Assembly: GCA_019237515.1 (NCBI GenBank)
Contig: JAFAGX010000121.1
Location: 1-6,026 of the forward strand
Source: Acidobacteriaceae bacterium
Lineage (GTDB): Bacteria; Acidobacteriota; Terriglobia; Terriglobales; SbA1
Length of the DNA stretch: 6,026 bases
Direction: 5' to 3'
Program-made: the position numbers and the translations under genes
Shown: positions 1 through 5,743 of the stretch, piece by piece
How the letters are laid out: each line of letters opens with the position of its first letter
Position numbering within the stretch: the first letter of the stretch is position 1
The notes under the pieces: generated by a model
Databases searched by the model: none
The model's input: only the letters and a program-made list of their open reading frames with translations
What the model was told of the DNA's origin: nothing

Positions 1-2
1 CC

Positions 3-248
3 TTCAATGTCTGGGGAATGGCCGCCCTGATCGGAGTTGGAGCCGTCATCATGATATTGATTGGCCGCCGTGACGATGTAGTCACCACCGGGATCACAAC
101 TGCTGTGGTCATGGTCGTCGCGGCCATGAGTCCCGAACATGCCTGGATACAGCCAATCCTGCGAGTCGTGGATACGATTGTCGGAACCGGGGTTGGAATA
201 CTCGGGGCGCTGATCACGTCTAAGCCCTCCACAAGCAGACCGACTTGA
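3..248 (+). CDS. FUSC/aromatic acid exporter-like membrane protein, C-terminal fragment
   Basis: This is the end of a gene that begins left of the window; the frame is open from the first complete codon at position 3 and stops with TGA at 246-248. About 81 residues are visible. They hold three hydrophobic stretches: one near the start (AALIGVGAVIMILIG), a second after an RRDD loop (GITTAVVMVVAAM), and a third (IVGTGVGILGALIT), followed by a short polar tail. The pattern ILRVVDT followed by G-x-G-x-x-G matches the R-x-x-D-T-x-x-G segment I associate with FUSC/aromatic-acid-exporter inner-membrane proteins, which export small aromatic acids or related compounds. That family call rests on memory of the motif and on hydrophobicity only. 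The ATG at 18-20 lies inside the first hydrophobic stretch's lead-in and is unlikely to be the true start. The gene converges on the activator gene and has no evident link with the acetoin genes. Confidence 0.65.
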   Translation, partial: FNVWGMAALIGVGAVIMILIGRRDDVVTTGITTAVVMVVAAMSPEHAWIQPILRVVDTIVGTGVGILGALITSKPSTSRPT

Positions 249-255
249 GTTCGCA

Positions 256-270
256 GGAGCAGACTGCTCC
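256..270. repeat. Short palindrome between convergent genes
   Basis: GGAGCAG-A-CTGCTCC is a perfect 7+7 inverted repeat, able to form a 6-bp stem with a three-base loop. It lies in the 60-bp gap between the stop of the FUSC-like gene (248) and the stop of the convergent activator gene (309). Its position fits a bidirectional transcription end, but no T-run follows on either strand, so it is not called a terminator. Confidence 0.35.
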
Positions 271-308
271 ATCCCAGAGCGGTTCGTCTGCCGGAAAGAA
301 ATTAATTG

Positions 309-1526
309 TCAAATGCCGACTGATTCACACTGCTCATGCATGCCGATGACGCTTCCAGCACTGGGATGATCAGGACGGCGAAGGCCGTGCCTCTTCATGC
401 GGTACAGCAACGTTGTCCGCTTCAAACCCAGTTGGGCCGCTGCGCCGTTTGCCCCACCCACAATCCATCCGGTCGCGTTCAAGGCTCGTAAAATCAAAGC
501 GCGTTCGCAGTCTCGAAGGGTTCGGGGGGCAGCGGTTTCGAAATCCCCAGCTTCAGGTCGAACGGAACCCGAGAGAGAGTTCCTGGTTTCCCGCGCAATA
601 TATCCCATTGGGTTGCTGGTCGGGCGGCTGAAACCGTCGACAACCGGCCGGCTTGATTCAACACGGACCGGCGGCTGCGAGGGATTTCCGAAAAACCAAG
701 CCTCGTCCACCAACAAAACGTCACCAGACGTTAGAATCACCGATCTCTCAACCATGTTTTGCAGCTCCCGAACATTCCCTGGCCAGTCATAGAAGTGAAA
801 AAGCTCACGCGTCCTGGTGTCCATGAACCGAATGCTCTTGCCGTTTCGTTTTGCATAATGTTCCACGAAGTAGTCCAGCAACAACGCGATGTCATCCTTA
901 CGCTCGCGGAGCGGGGGCACCGCGATCGGAACCACATTCAGGCGGTAATACAGATCAGAACGGAAATTCCCTTTTGCGATTTCGGTTCGCAGGTCACGAT
1001 TCGTGGCCGCCACGACGCGCACGTCCACGCAGATGGACCGCGTCCCTCCGACTCGTTCGAACTCACGTTCCTGGAGAACTCGGAGAAGTGCGACTTGAGT
1101 GTCAGCAGACAGCTCGCCAACTTCATCGAGGAAAATCGTTCCGCCGTGCGCCATTTCGAAGCGCCCTGCGCGGCGCTGCACGGCTCCCGTGAAGGCTCCT
1201 CGTTCGTGTCCGAAAAGCTCCGATGAAACCAGCGAGGGCGCCAATGCACCGCAATTCACGCTGACAAAGGCGCGCCCTGATCTGCGGGAATGTGCGTGGA
1301 TAGCACGCGCGAAGCGCTCCTTGCCCGTCCCAGTCTCTCCCGTGATCAGCACGGTGCAATCGGTCGGCGCAACCACCTCAATCTGCCGGAGGACGCGTTC
1401 GAGAGCCGAGCTTCTGCCGACGATCTCCTTGAAGCGCCATTCCGGTTCGAGTTCCCTTTGAATCCCTGTCAGGCCGATCCGCTCGTCGTGCAAACTACTC
1501 CTTGCGTCCTTTTCAACATTGATCAT
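309..1526 (-). CDS. Sigma-54-dependent transcriptional activator (AAA+ / Fis-type HTH), lacking a sensor domain
   Basis: A bacterial enhancer-binding protein of 405 residues that would use ATP hydrolysis to remodel sigma-54 RNA polymerase. In order: about 33 uncharacterised residues; the AAA+ domain (about 34-275) with Walker A GETGTGKE (63-70), the sigma-54-contacting GAFTGA loop (110-115), Walker B GGTIFLDEVGEL (128-139), the ATNRDL sensor region (174-179), the FRSDLYYRLNVV arginine-finger region (188-199) and WPGNVRELQN (248-257); a Ser/Pro/Arg-rich linker (about 280-335); and a Fis-type HTH (about 338-382, with AAAQLGLKRTTLLYRM). The AAA+ part most resembles the FhlA/NorR group, which normally carries GAF or similar sensor domains; none fits here. 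The open frame reaches an ATG at 1619, but the ATG at 1526 is preferred because GGGGAAG lies 5 bases upstream of it. The gene is divergent from alsS, and alsSD is the obvious candidate target. The signal it answers is unknown. Confidence 0.93.
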   Translation of the reverse strand: MINVEKDARSSLHDERIGLTGIQRELEPEWRFKEIVGRSSALERVLRQIEVVAPTDCTVLITGETGTGKERFARAIHAHSRRSGRAFVSVNCGALAPSLVSSELFGHERGAFTGAVQRRAGRFEMAHGGTIFLDEVGELSADTQVALLRVLQEREFERVGGTRSICVDVRVVAATNRDLRTEIAKGNFRSDLYYRLNVVPIAVPPLRERKDDIALLLDYFVEHYAKRNGKSIRFMDTRTRELFHFYDWPGNVRELQNMVERSVILTSGDVLLVDEAWFFGNPSQPPVRVESSRPVVDGFSRPTSNPMGYIARETRNSLSGSVRPEAGDFETAAPRTLRDCERALILRALNATGWIVGGANGAAAQLGLKRTTLLYRMKRHGLRRPDHPSAGSVIGMHEQCESVGI

Positions 1527-1560
1527 TGCTTCTTCCCCATTCCAGAGATGACTGAGGAGA

Positions 1561-1576
1561 GGCAAGTGTATTGCCG
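1561..1576 (-). promoter_or_regulatory. Candidate sigma-54 promoter for the activator gene (or an operator palindrome)
   Basis: Read on the minus strand, the site is CGGCAATACACTTGCC: GG, exactly ten bases, then GC, with GGCA at the -24 element and TTGC at the -12 element. A start site about 12 bases on (near 1550) would give a leader of roughly 24 bases containing the GGGGAAG ribosome site before the ATG at 1526, which is a natural geometry. The same bases form a perfect palindrome, GGCAA-GTGTA-TTGCC (1561-1575), so the plus strand also shows GG-N10-GC and the site may instead be a protein-binding operator. If it is a promoter, the activator gene would itself be sigma-54 dependent. Confidence 0.35.
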
Positions 1577-1649
1577 ACGCTTGCTTTGTTCCTAAGTGAC
1601 TCCGCCATAAGGGAATCAAGGATCGAAGGCAGACGAACGCAGACGCTTT

Positions 1650-1665
1650 TGCCCTTCGAAGGGCA
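1650..1665. repeat. Perfect 16-bp palindrome, possible upstream activator site
   Basis: TGCCCTTCGAAGGGCA equals its own reverse complement across all 16 bases. It sits about 104 bp upstream of the GG of the sigma-54-like site at 1769-1783 and about 125 bp upstream of the activator's start codon on the other strand. Enhancer-binding proteins bind palindromes of this size at such distances, so it is a plausible site for the divergent activator. No T-run follows to suggest a terminator. Confidence 0.5.
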
Positions 1666-1668
1666 GTG

Positions 1669-1686
1669 GTGACACATGCGTGCCAC
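1669..1686. repeat. Paired GTGNCAC heptamers, possible second activator site
   Basis: GTGACACATGCGTGCCAC contains GTGNCAC twice, 11 bp apart. Each heptamer is itself palindromic, and the pair is symmetric about the central four bases. It lies three bases after the 16-bp palindrome, and paired sites about a helical turn apart are common for oligomerising enhancer-binding proteins. The half-sites differ from those of the neighbouring palindrome, so the two may bind different proteins. Confidence 0.35.
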
Positions 1687-1768
1687 TCCGGTCGGGAGAG
1701 TGTGCCTGTGTTTCTCTCGCTGACCGAGCAAACCCATCAAATGGAAGAGGCGTGGCTCTCCAAAGCGA

Positions 1769-1783
1769 TGGCAGGACAAATGC
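1769..1783 (+). promoter_or_regulatory. Candidate sigma-54 promoter P1 upstream of alsS
   Basis: TGGCAGGACAAATGC fits the TGGCAC-N5-TTGC consensus at 8 of 10 defined positions, with GG and GC ten bases apart and an A after the GC. The predicted start near 1795 would leave a leader of about 285 bases before alsS, containing both hairpins (1906-1983). The palindromes at 1650-1686 would lie at about -145 to -109, the classic distance for activator sites. Against it stand the long leader and the fact that GG-N10-GC alone occurs by chance a few times in a region this size. Confidence 0.4.
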
Positions 1784-1905
1784 ATTTGGAAAGACGGGTC
1801 GCGAATCGTACTTGTACGACGCTCCAAAGGAACATTCGCCGCTGTCGGCATTTAAGAAGCGCAATACCAGAATGAGCTTTGCTCTTGCTTTGTATTCTCC
1901 CCCAC

Positions 1906-1947
1906 AGGCGGGAGGTTCCAGTGGTTGGCCGCATTGGACTCCCGCCT
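1906..1947 (+). repeat. Long imperfect inverted repeat / hairpin upstream of alsS
   Basis: AGGCGGGAG (1906-1914) pairs perfectly with CTCCCGCCT (1939-1947). After a two-base bulge, TCCA (1917-1920) pairs with TGGA (1935-1938), giving a 13-bp bulged stem with a 14-base loop. If transcription begins at P1 this would be a strong structure in the alsS leader. If it begins near 2040 the repeat lies at about -134 to -93 and could be a protein-binding site. No T-run follows, so it is not a standard terminator. Confidence 0.5.
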
Positions 1948-1954
1948 CCCATCC

Positions 1955-1983
1955 TTCGCCGATCAGCCGAAAGATCGGACGAA
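1955..1983 (+). repeat. Second hairpin-forming inverted repeat upstream of alsS
   Basis: CCGATC (1959-1964) pairs with GATCGG (1973-1978) around an eight-base loop. The stem continues outward, with a one-base bulge, through TTCG (1955-1958) and CGAA (1980-1983). It starts eight bases after the previous inverted repeat, so the two form a tandem structured block. I recognise no riboswitch or T-box motif in it. Confidence 0.4.
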
Positions 1984-2012
1984 CGCACAGGTCGGGCATC
2001 GGGGAAGAGTTT

Positions 2013-2029
2013 TTGGACTATCGATTGCT
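2013..2029 (+). promoter_or_regulatory. Candidate sigma-54 promoter P2 close to alsS
   Basis: TTGGACTATCGATTGCT has GG (2015-2016) and GC (2027-2028) exactly ten bases apart, a perfect TTGCT -12 element and YTGG at -24, but the CAC part of the -24 element is not matched. A T-run precedes it. The predicted start near 2040 would give a short leader of about 39 bases that carries the alsS ribosome site, which is a better position than P1. It competes with P1 as the alsS promoter; either, both or neither may be real. Confidence 0.38.
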
Positions 2030-2067
2030 CCTGCTGTTCGCGTCACAGAAACGGAAATCGTCCACAC

Positions 2068-2074
2068 GAGGAGA
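2068..2074 (+). promoter_or_regulatory. Ribosome binding site that fixes the alsS start
   Basis: GAGGAGA lies four bases before the ATG at 2079. It decides between this ATG and the in-frame upstream codons back to 1680. The protein from 2079 begins where catabolic acetolactate synthases normally begin. Confidence 0.8.
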
Positions 2075-2078
2075 CACA

Positions 2079-3758
2079 ATGAGCACAAGTACCGTTACAA
2101 CGTCCGCCCTGAAAACGGGGGCGGACCTCCTCGTCGAAAGCCTTGAGGCGCAGGGAGTAAAACACGTCTTCGGAATACCGGGAGCAAAGATCGACAAGGT
2201 CTTTGACCGCTTGCGGGATTCTTCCATTAAGACCGTCGTGTGTCGGCACGAACAGAACGCGGCGTTTATCGCCGGCGGGATTGGCCGTATGACGGGGAGA
2301 GCGGGTGTGGCGTTGGTCACCTCCGGCCCCGGCGTTTCGAACTTGGCCACAGGCTTGGCCACCGCTACGTCTGAGGGAGATCCTGTTGTGGCGATCGGCG
2401 GAGCTGTTGCGGTTGAAAATGCGCTGAAGCAGATTCATCAGAGTATGGACCAGGTTAGTCTGCTTCGGCCGGCAACGAAATTCAGCGCGGAAATCAATTC
2501 TTCAAAAACCGTCACCGAAGTTGTTGCCAATGCATTTCGTATTGCAGAATCCCCCCGCCCTGGTGCGGCCTACCTCAATGCTCGGATGGACATCATGGTC
2601 GGAGAGGCGAGCGGCGATGTGCTGACGCCGGTGACGCCAGAAGTTCTGGGTCCGGCCACTGCGGCCGCGATTTCCGAAGCCGCAGACATGATCAACCGGG
2701 CAGAACGGCCTCTGTTGTTTCTCGGTATGCTCGCAAGCCAGCCCAACAACGCGGAAGCAGTGCGAACCCTACTGAGGAAGACAGGGTTGCCTGTGGTTTC
2801 GACGTATCAGGCCGCCGGGGTCGTTTCGCGGGATCTGTTCGATCTTTTTGGCGGGCGAGTCGGTCTGTTCCGTACCCAGCCTGGAGATCGCCTTTTGGAC
2901 GCTGCCGATGTTGTCATCACCATCGGCTATGATCCCATCGAATACGAGCCTGCCTTGTGGAATGAGGGCCGAAAACGAAATCTGATCCACATCGATCAAA
3001 CGCTCTGTGACACCGACCGGGATTACCATCCTCAAATTGAATTGACCGGTGATATTGCTGCCACGCTGCAGGCTCTGACCGCCGTGGTGAAGCGTCGAGG
3101 CCTTACTTCGGAGACAGTCTTTCTCAAGGAGATTGCTCGCGACCGCGAGGAGTTCTCCAAGGTGGCCGCCGCCAAGACCGGAATGCCGGTGCATCCCATG
3201 CGTCTTGTCCATGAGTTGCAGAACCTGTTAACCGATGATACGACCTTGTGTTCCGACATGGGCTCGTTTCATATCTGGCTGGCGCGCCATCTGTACAGCT
3301 TCCGCTCCCGCCAGGTTCTCATCACAAATGGACAGCAAACGCTTGGAGTAGCCCTGCCCTGGGCGATCGCCGCTTGTCTGGTCCGTCCGAGTGAGAAGGT
3401 GATTTCCGTTTCCGGCGATGGGGGATTTCTGTTTTCTGCCGCGGAATTGGAAACAGCGGTCAGGCTGAAGTGCAACTTTGTCCACATCGTCTGGATCGAT
3501 GGAAGTTACGACATGGTGCGCTTCCAGGAAGTAGCCAAGTACGGGCGTTCTTCCGGAGTGGATTTCGGACCAGTCGATGTTGTGAAGTTTGCAGAATCGT
3601 TCGGGGCGCGGGGGATGTATATCAACTCTCCGGACGGCATCACACCAACTCTTAAGAACGCGCTGGAAATGCCCGGACCGGTCATTGTAGGAGTTCCGGT
3701 CGACTATCGGGATAACCTCCAGCTCATCAAGGATCTGCGACCCAATGCATTCTTCTAG
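2079..3758 (+). CDS. alsS: Catabolic acetolactate synthase
   Basis: A thiamine-diphosphate enzyme of 559 residues that condenses two pyruvate into (S)-2-acetolactate plus CO2, the first step of acetoin formation in the cytoplasm. The length is normal for the family. The N-terminal ThDP domain has the catalytic glutamate in RHEQNAAFIAGGIGR (Glu58) and the SGPGVSN motif (82-88). The middle domain includes STYQAAGVV (241-249) and VGLFRTQPGDRLL (261-273). The C-terminal domain has DMGSFHIW (393-400), NGQQTLGVALPWAI (417-430) and the ThDP/Mg motif SGDGGF...WIDGSYDMV, with Asp447 and Asp474 as likely metal ligands. QIHQSMDQV (118-126) and FHIW are typical of the FAD-independent catabolic form (AlsS/BudB) rather than the anabolic IlvB; no regulatory subunit follows. 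alsD lies 120 bp downstream on the same strand, confirming the pathway. The divergent sigma-54 activator probably controls it. Confidence 0.95.
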   Translation: MSTSTVTTSALKTGADLLVESLEAQGVKHVFGIPGAKIDKVFDRLRDSSIKTVVCRHEQNAAFIAGGIGRMTGRAGVALVTSGPGVSNLATGLATATSEGDPVVAIGGAVAVENALKQIHQSMDQVSLLRPATKFSAEINSSKTVTEVVANAFRIAESPRPGAAYLNARMDIMVGEASGDVLTPVTPEVLGPATAAAISEAADMINRAERPLLFLGMLASQPNNAEAVRTLLRKTGLPVVSTYQAAGVVSRDLFDLFGGRVGLFRTQPGDRLLDAADVVITIGYDPIEYEPALWNEGRKRNLIHIDQTLCDTDRDYHPQIELTGDIAATLQALTAVVKRRGLTSETVFLKEIARDREEFSKVAAAKTGMPVHPMRLVHELQNLLTDDTTLCSDMGSFHIWLARHLYSFRSRQVLITNGQQTLGVALPWAIAACLVRPSEKVISVSGDGGFLFSAAELETAVRLKCNFVHIVWIDGSYDMVRFQEVAKYGRSSGVDFGPVDVVKFAESFGARGMYINSPDGITPTLKNALEMPGPVIVGVPVDYRDNLQLIKDLRPNAFF

Positions 3759-3866
3759 ACTCCGTTGCTGCCTATTCTCCTGGTTTCCGAGCTAGTAGCG
3801 GTGAATCGCTGTTCGGGGAGTGACGGAGGAGCCTGCCGGGAAGAGTCCAACTGAATGTTTTAGATC

Positions 3867-3871
3867 GGAGG
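3867..3871 (+). promoter_or_regulatory. Ribosome binding site of alsD
   Basis: GGAGG lies seven bases before the ATG at 3879. It matters because it places translation at the start of the extra N-terminal domain. The next in-frame ATG is codon 86-88 and would cut into the enzyme core, so the extension is very likely translated. Confidence 0.75.
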
Positions 3872-3878
3872 AATAATC

Positions 3879-4712
3879 ATGCAGCAACTCAATTGTGTGG
3901 TTCGGGACGGACTGTGGGATCTCCTGCAGCGCCGATCAAACGAAACCGATGAGCCCGTAAGCCACATTATCAACCGCGCTCTGGCCGATTATCTGGGCTT
4001 TGACGCGCACACAATATACCAAGTCTCGACTTCAACGGCGTTAGTCGAGGGAATCTATCAGGGGGCGGTGCGGGTTGGAACGCTGCGGGAGCACGGCGAC
4101 CTTGGGCTGGGAACATTTGAGAACCTGGACGGTGAGATGGTCGTCCTTGGAGGTGAGGTGTACCAGGTCCGTGGCGACGGGTCTGTACGGGAGGTCGGCG
4201 ACGACGTCCTGAGTCCATTCGCTGTTGTCACCAGTTTTTCTCCCGACACGCCGATTGAGCTTGGGCCTTGTCCCAATTATGAAAGCCTACTCGCCCAGCT
4301 CGACCGGCTGCGCGACTCTGAGAACATGTTTTATTCGATCCGGATTGATGGCCACTTCGACGCCATGCAGACCCGTGCCGTTTGCAAGGCTGAAAAAGGC
4401 TTTCGGCTGATCAACGCTGCCGCTGTTCAGCCCGAGTTCAGATTTTCTGATGTTTCGGGAACTTTGGTCGGGTTCTGGACGCCGTCTTATGCAAGAACCT
4501 TAAGTATCCCCGGTTATCATCTTCACTTTCTTTCGCAAGACCGCACCAAAGGGGGACACGTTCTGGGATGCGGGGGTTCCGGCCTGCGGCTCCAGTTGCA
4601 ACGTGACTGCAACGTGCAAATTGCTCTGCCGGAAACCGAGGATTTTCTCAACGGAGATCTGCGTCGCGATCCCGGGGCCGATCTGGCGAAAGCGGAGGGA
4701 GTCAAAAAATGA
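3879..4712 (+). CDS. alsD: Acetolactate decarboxylase with N-terminal ribbon-helix-helix-like domain
   Basis: Converts (S)-2-acetolactate to (R)-acetoin and CO2, a zinc-dependent cytoplasmic step here (no signal peptide is visible). The enzyme core (about 45-277) shows IYQVSTSTALVEGIYQG (46-62), GTFENLDGE (78-86), FYSIRIDG (151-158), TLVGFWTPSY (195-204) and YHLHF followed by GGHV. His214, His216 and His227 match the family's three zinc ligands; Thr79, Glu86, Arg166 and the near-terminal Glu273 match the other known active-site residues. Typical enzymes of this family are about 235-260 residues; this one has 277 because residues 1-42 form an added domain. That part reads as a strand (QLNCVV), a helix (about 10-23), a turn and a second helix (VSHIINRALADYL, 27-39), the layout of Arc/CopG/MetJ DNA-binding domains. 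Whether it binds DNA or only dimerises is unknown. The gene follows alsS and probably forms an operon with it. Confidence 0.94.
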   Translation: MQQLNCVVRDGLWDLLQRRSNETDEPVSHIINRALADYLGFDAHTIYQVSTSTALVEGIYQGAVRVGTLREHGDLGLGTFENLDGEMVVLGGEVYQVRGDGSVREVGDDVLSPFAVVTSFSPDTPIELGPCPNYESLLAQLDRLRDSENMFYSIRIDGHFDAMQTRAVCKAEKGFRLINAAAVQPEFRFSDVSGTLVGFWTPSYARTLSIPGYHLHFLSQDRTKGGHVLGCGGSGLRLQLQRDCNVQIALPETEDFLNGDLRRDPGADLAKAEGVKK

Positions 4713-4735
4713 TCGTGGAAACTCCCGAACCGGCA

Positions 4736-4749
4736 CGAGTCTAAACTCG
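4736..4749. repeat. Small stem-loop over the larC stop codon
   Basis: CGAGT-CTAA-ACTCG is a perfect 5-bp stem with a four-base loop. It sits where alsD (ending at 4712) and the convergent larC (ending at 4741) meet. The position suits a shared transcription end, but the stem is short and no T-run follows, so termination is not claimed. Confidence 0.25.
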
Positions 4750-5694
4750 CGTATCGCTTCGGGGTATGCCGCGAGTTGTGCTCGGCATGTTCGCAAGCAT
4801 GAACTCAGCCCGAGGGTCGCCATTTGAAACGTCTGCCTGATAATTCTGTTCGCCTACCGAAATCCTCACGACGCTTGGCCGTCCCTCAAACTCGCGCGAT
4901 CCCGCACCGTAGCCGATCAATTCAACATGCATGGATGGAAACGCAGAGAAAGAACAGTTTAGCGCGCGGATCAAGGCCGCGCCCGTGGGCGTGACCAGTT
5001 CAGATTTGATTCCGGATGAATAGACTGGCGCGCCCTTTAGCAAAGCCAGAGTTGCCGGGGCAGGAACCGGAAACTCGCCATGAGCGCACACCACCGTTCC
5101 TCCTCCCACATTGAGTGGAGAGCAAAGGAATCGATCGACGGCGAGGGCGTGACACCCAACCGACGCGCAGACGATATCGACGATCGTATCGACTGCCCCA
5201 ACCTCGTGAAAATGGATGGACTCGATTGGGACGTTGTGGACTCCGGCTTCAGCTTCCCCCAGAAGTTCAAATGCCTGAATGGCCATTTCTTGCGCCGGGG
5301 CCGCAATTTCAGCCTTGCGGATGATGTTCTTGATGGTTGAGAGAGAACGTGTTTCCCGGTGTCCCGCAGCGCCGTGGTGGTGGTGATCATGGCCGTGGGC
5401 GTGAGAATGCATGTGACCGTGATTGTGGTTGCGGTCGTGAGCATGTGCGTGGTCGTGTCGGTGCCCGTGATCTGAATTCTCGACACGATCGGCGATTTTA
5501 CCGTCTACCAGCACGTCGACTTTCGTGGCTGAAATGCCGCTGCGATCGACGCGCCGGACACGCAATTCGGCTCCAATGTTGAGGGCAGCTACGGCCTGAT
5601 GAAGCAGTTCCTCACGAACACCGGCATGAAGAAGTGCGCCAACCGTCATGTCGCCGCTGATCCCGGAAAAGCACTCGATGTAGGCAATTCGCAT
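4741..5694 (-). CDS. larC: LarC-type nickel insertase, LarC1 portion only
   Basis: LarC inserts nickel into the pincer nucleotide cofactor of lactate racemase, using CTP. This 317-residue protein shows the LarC1 signatures: ECFSGISGDMTVGALL (7-22), a histidine array (76-112, 18 His, largely HxH) likely to store or hand over nickel, SIHFHEVGAVDTIVDIV (159-175), SPLNVGGGTVVCAHGEFPVP (192-211), SELVTPTGAALIRAL (231-245) and GYGAGSREFEGRPSVVRI (261-278). After that about 39 residues match nothing I know, and the protein stops. Full LarC has about 400 or more residues and a second domain, LarC2, which is associated with CTP binding. LarC2 is not encoded downstream in any frame; alsD fills that space on the other strand. 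The ATG at 5694 is preferred because MRIAYIECFSG is the standard family start; the frame is open to a TTG at 5769 but that would overlap larE. GGGGAT lies upstream at a rather long spacing. It follows larE by 49 bp. Confidence 0.88.
   Translation of the reverse strand: MRIAYIECFSGISGDMTVGALLHAGVREELLHQAVAALNIGAELRVRRVDRSGISATKVDVLVDGKIADRVENSDHGHRHDHAHAHDRNHNHGHMHSHAHGHDHHHHGAAGHRETRSLSTIKNIIRKAEIAAPAQEMAIQAFELLGEAEAGVHNVPIESIHFHEVGAVDTIVDIVCASVGCHALAVDRFLCSPLNVGGGTVVCAHGEFPVPAPATLALLKGAPVYSSGIKSELVTPTGAALIRALNCSFSAFPSMHVELIGYGAGSREFEGRPSVVRISVGEQNYQADVSNGDPRAEFMLANMPSTTRGIPRSDTRV
5359..5469 (-). other. Histidine-array coding region within larC
   Basis: This stretch encodes residues 76-112 of LarC, of which 18 are histidine, mostly alternating with Asp, Ala, Gly, Asn, Arg, Ser or Met and ending in four consecutive His. 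On the plus strand it appears as a repetitive GTG/ATG-rich tract. Such loops are known from nickel-handling proteins (LarC, HypB, SlyD) and support a metal-delivery role. Confidence 0.85.
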
Positions 5695-5743
5695 ATCTTG
5701 TGTATCCCCAATCACGCGCCAACTTGATGGTCGCGAAGTAGAC

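Larger units (their letters stand above)
1527..2078. other. 552-bp divergent regulatory region between the activator gene and alsS
   Basis: No convincing gene lies here. The alsS frame is open back to about 1680, but that stretch resembles no protein I know and alsS has a clear start at 2079. The region holds a GGCAA-N5-TTGCC palindrome (1561-1575), a 10-bp-spaced direct repeat GCAGACG (1629-1635 and 1639-1645), a perfect 16-bp palindrome (1650-1665), a GTGNCAC pair (1669-1686), two hairpin-forming inverted repeats (1906-1947 and 1955-1983), and GG-N10-GC sigma-54-like promoter candidates on both strands. I saw no good sigma-70 promoter. The length and density of symmetric sites fit a sigma-54 control region with upstream activator sites; this is inference from pattern. 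Confidence 0.6.

Noticed and set aside
759..1249. Open frames on both strands inside the activator gene
   Set aside because: They lie over the conserved AAA+ coding sequence in other frames, and their translations show no recognisable motifs.
1527..1619. Longer activator start at the ATG at 1619
   Set aside because: The extra 31 residues look non-coding and overlap the palindromic promoter candidate; GGGGAAG directly precedes the ATG at 1526.
1671..1686. Minus-strand TGGCAC as the -24 element of another sigma-54 promoter
   Set aside because: TGGCAC is perfect, but the -12 position reads TGTC, not TTGC, so the GG-N10-GC rule fails.
1680..2078. Upstream extension of the alsS reading frame (133 codons before the chosen ATG)
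   Set aside because: The extra residues resemble no domain, the region is rich in palindromes and promoter-like sites, and a strong ribosome site precedes the ATG at 2079, where the family normally begins.
3759..3878. Possible terminator or promoter between alsS and alsD
   Set aside because: Only a 4-bp stem (AGCG...CGCT) without a T-run and no convincing promoter elements were found, so co-transcription is the simpler reading.
5380..5470. Repetitive GTG/ATG tract as a possible tandem repeat or CRISPR-like array
   Set aside because: It is explained fully by alternating histidine codons in LarC; there are no regular repeats with unique spacers.
5037..5486. 149-codon frame opposite or shifted within larC, rich in Thr and Ile
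   Set aside because: It is a shifted reading of the repetitive histidine codons in larC and has no independent support.
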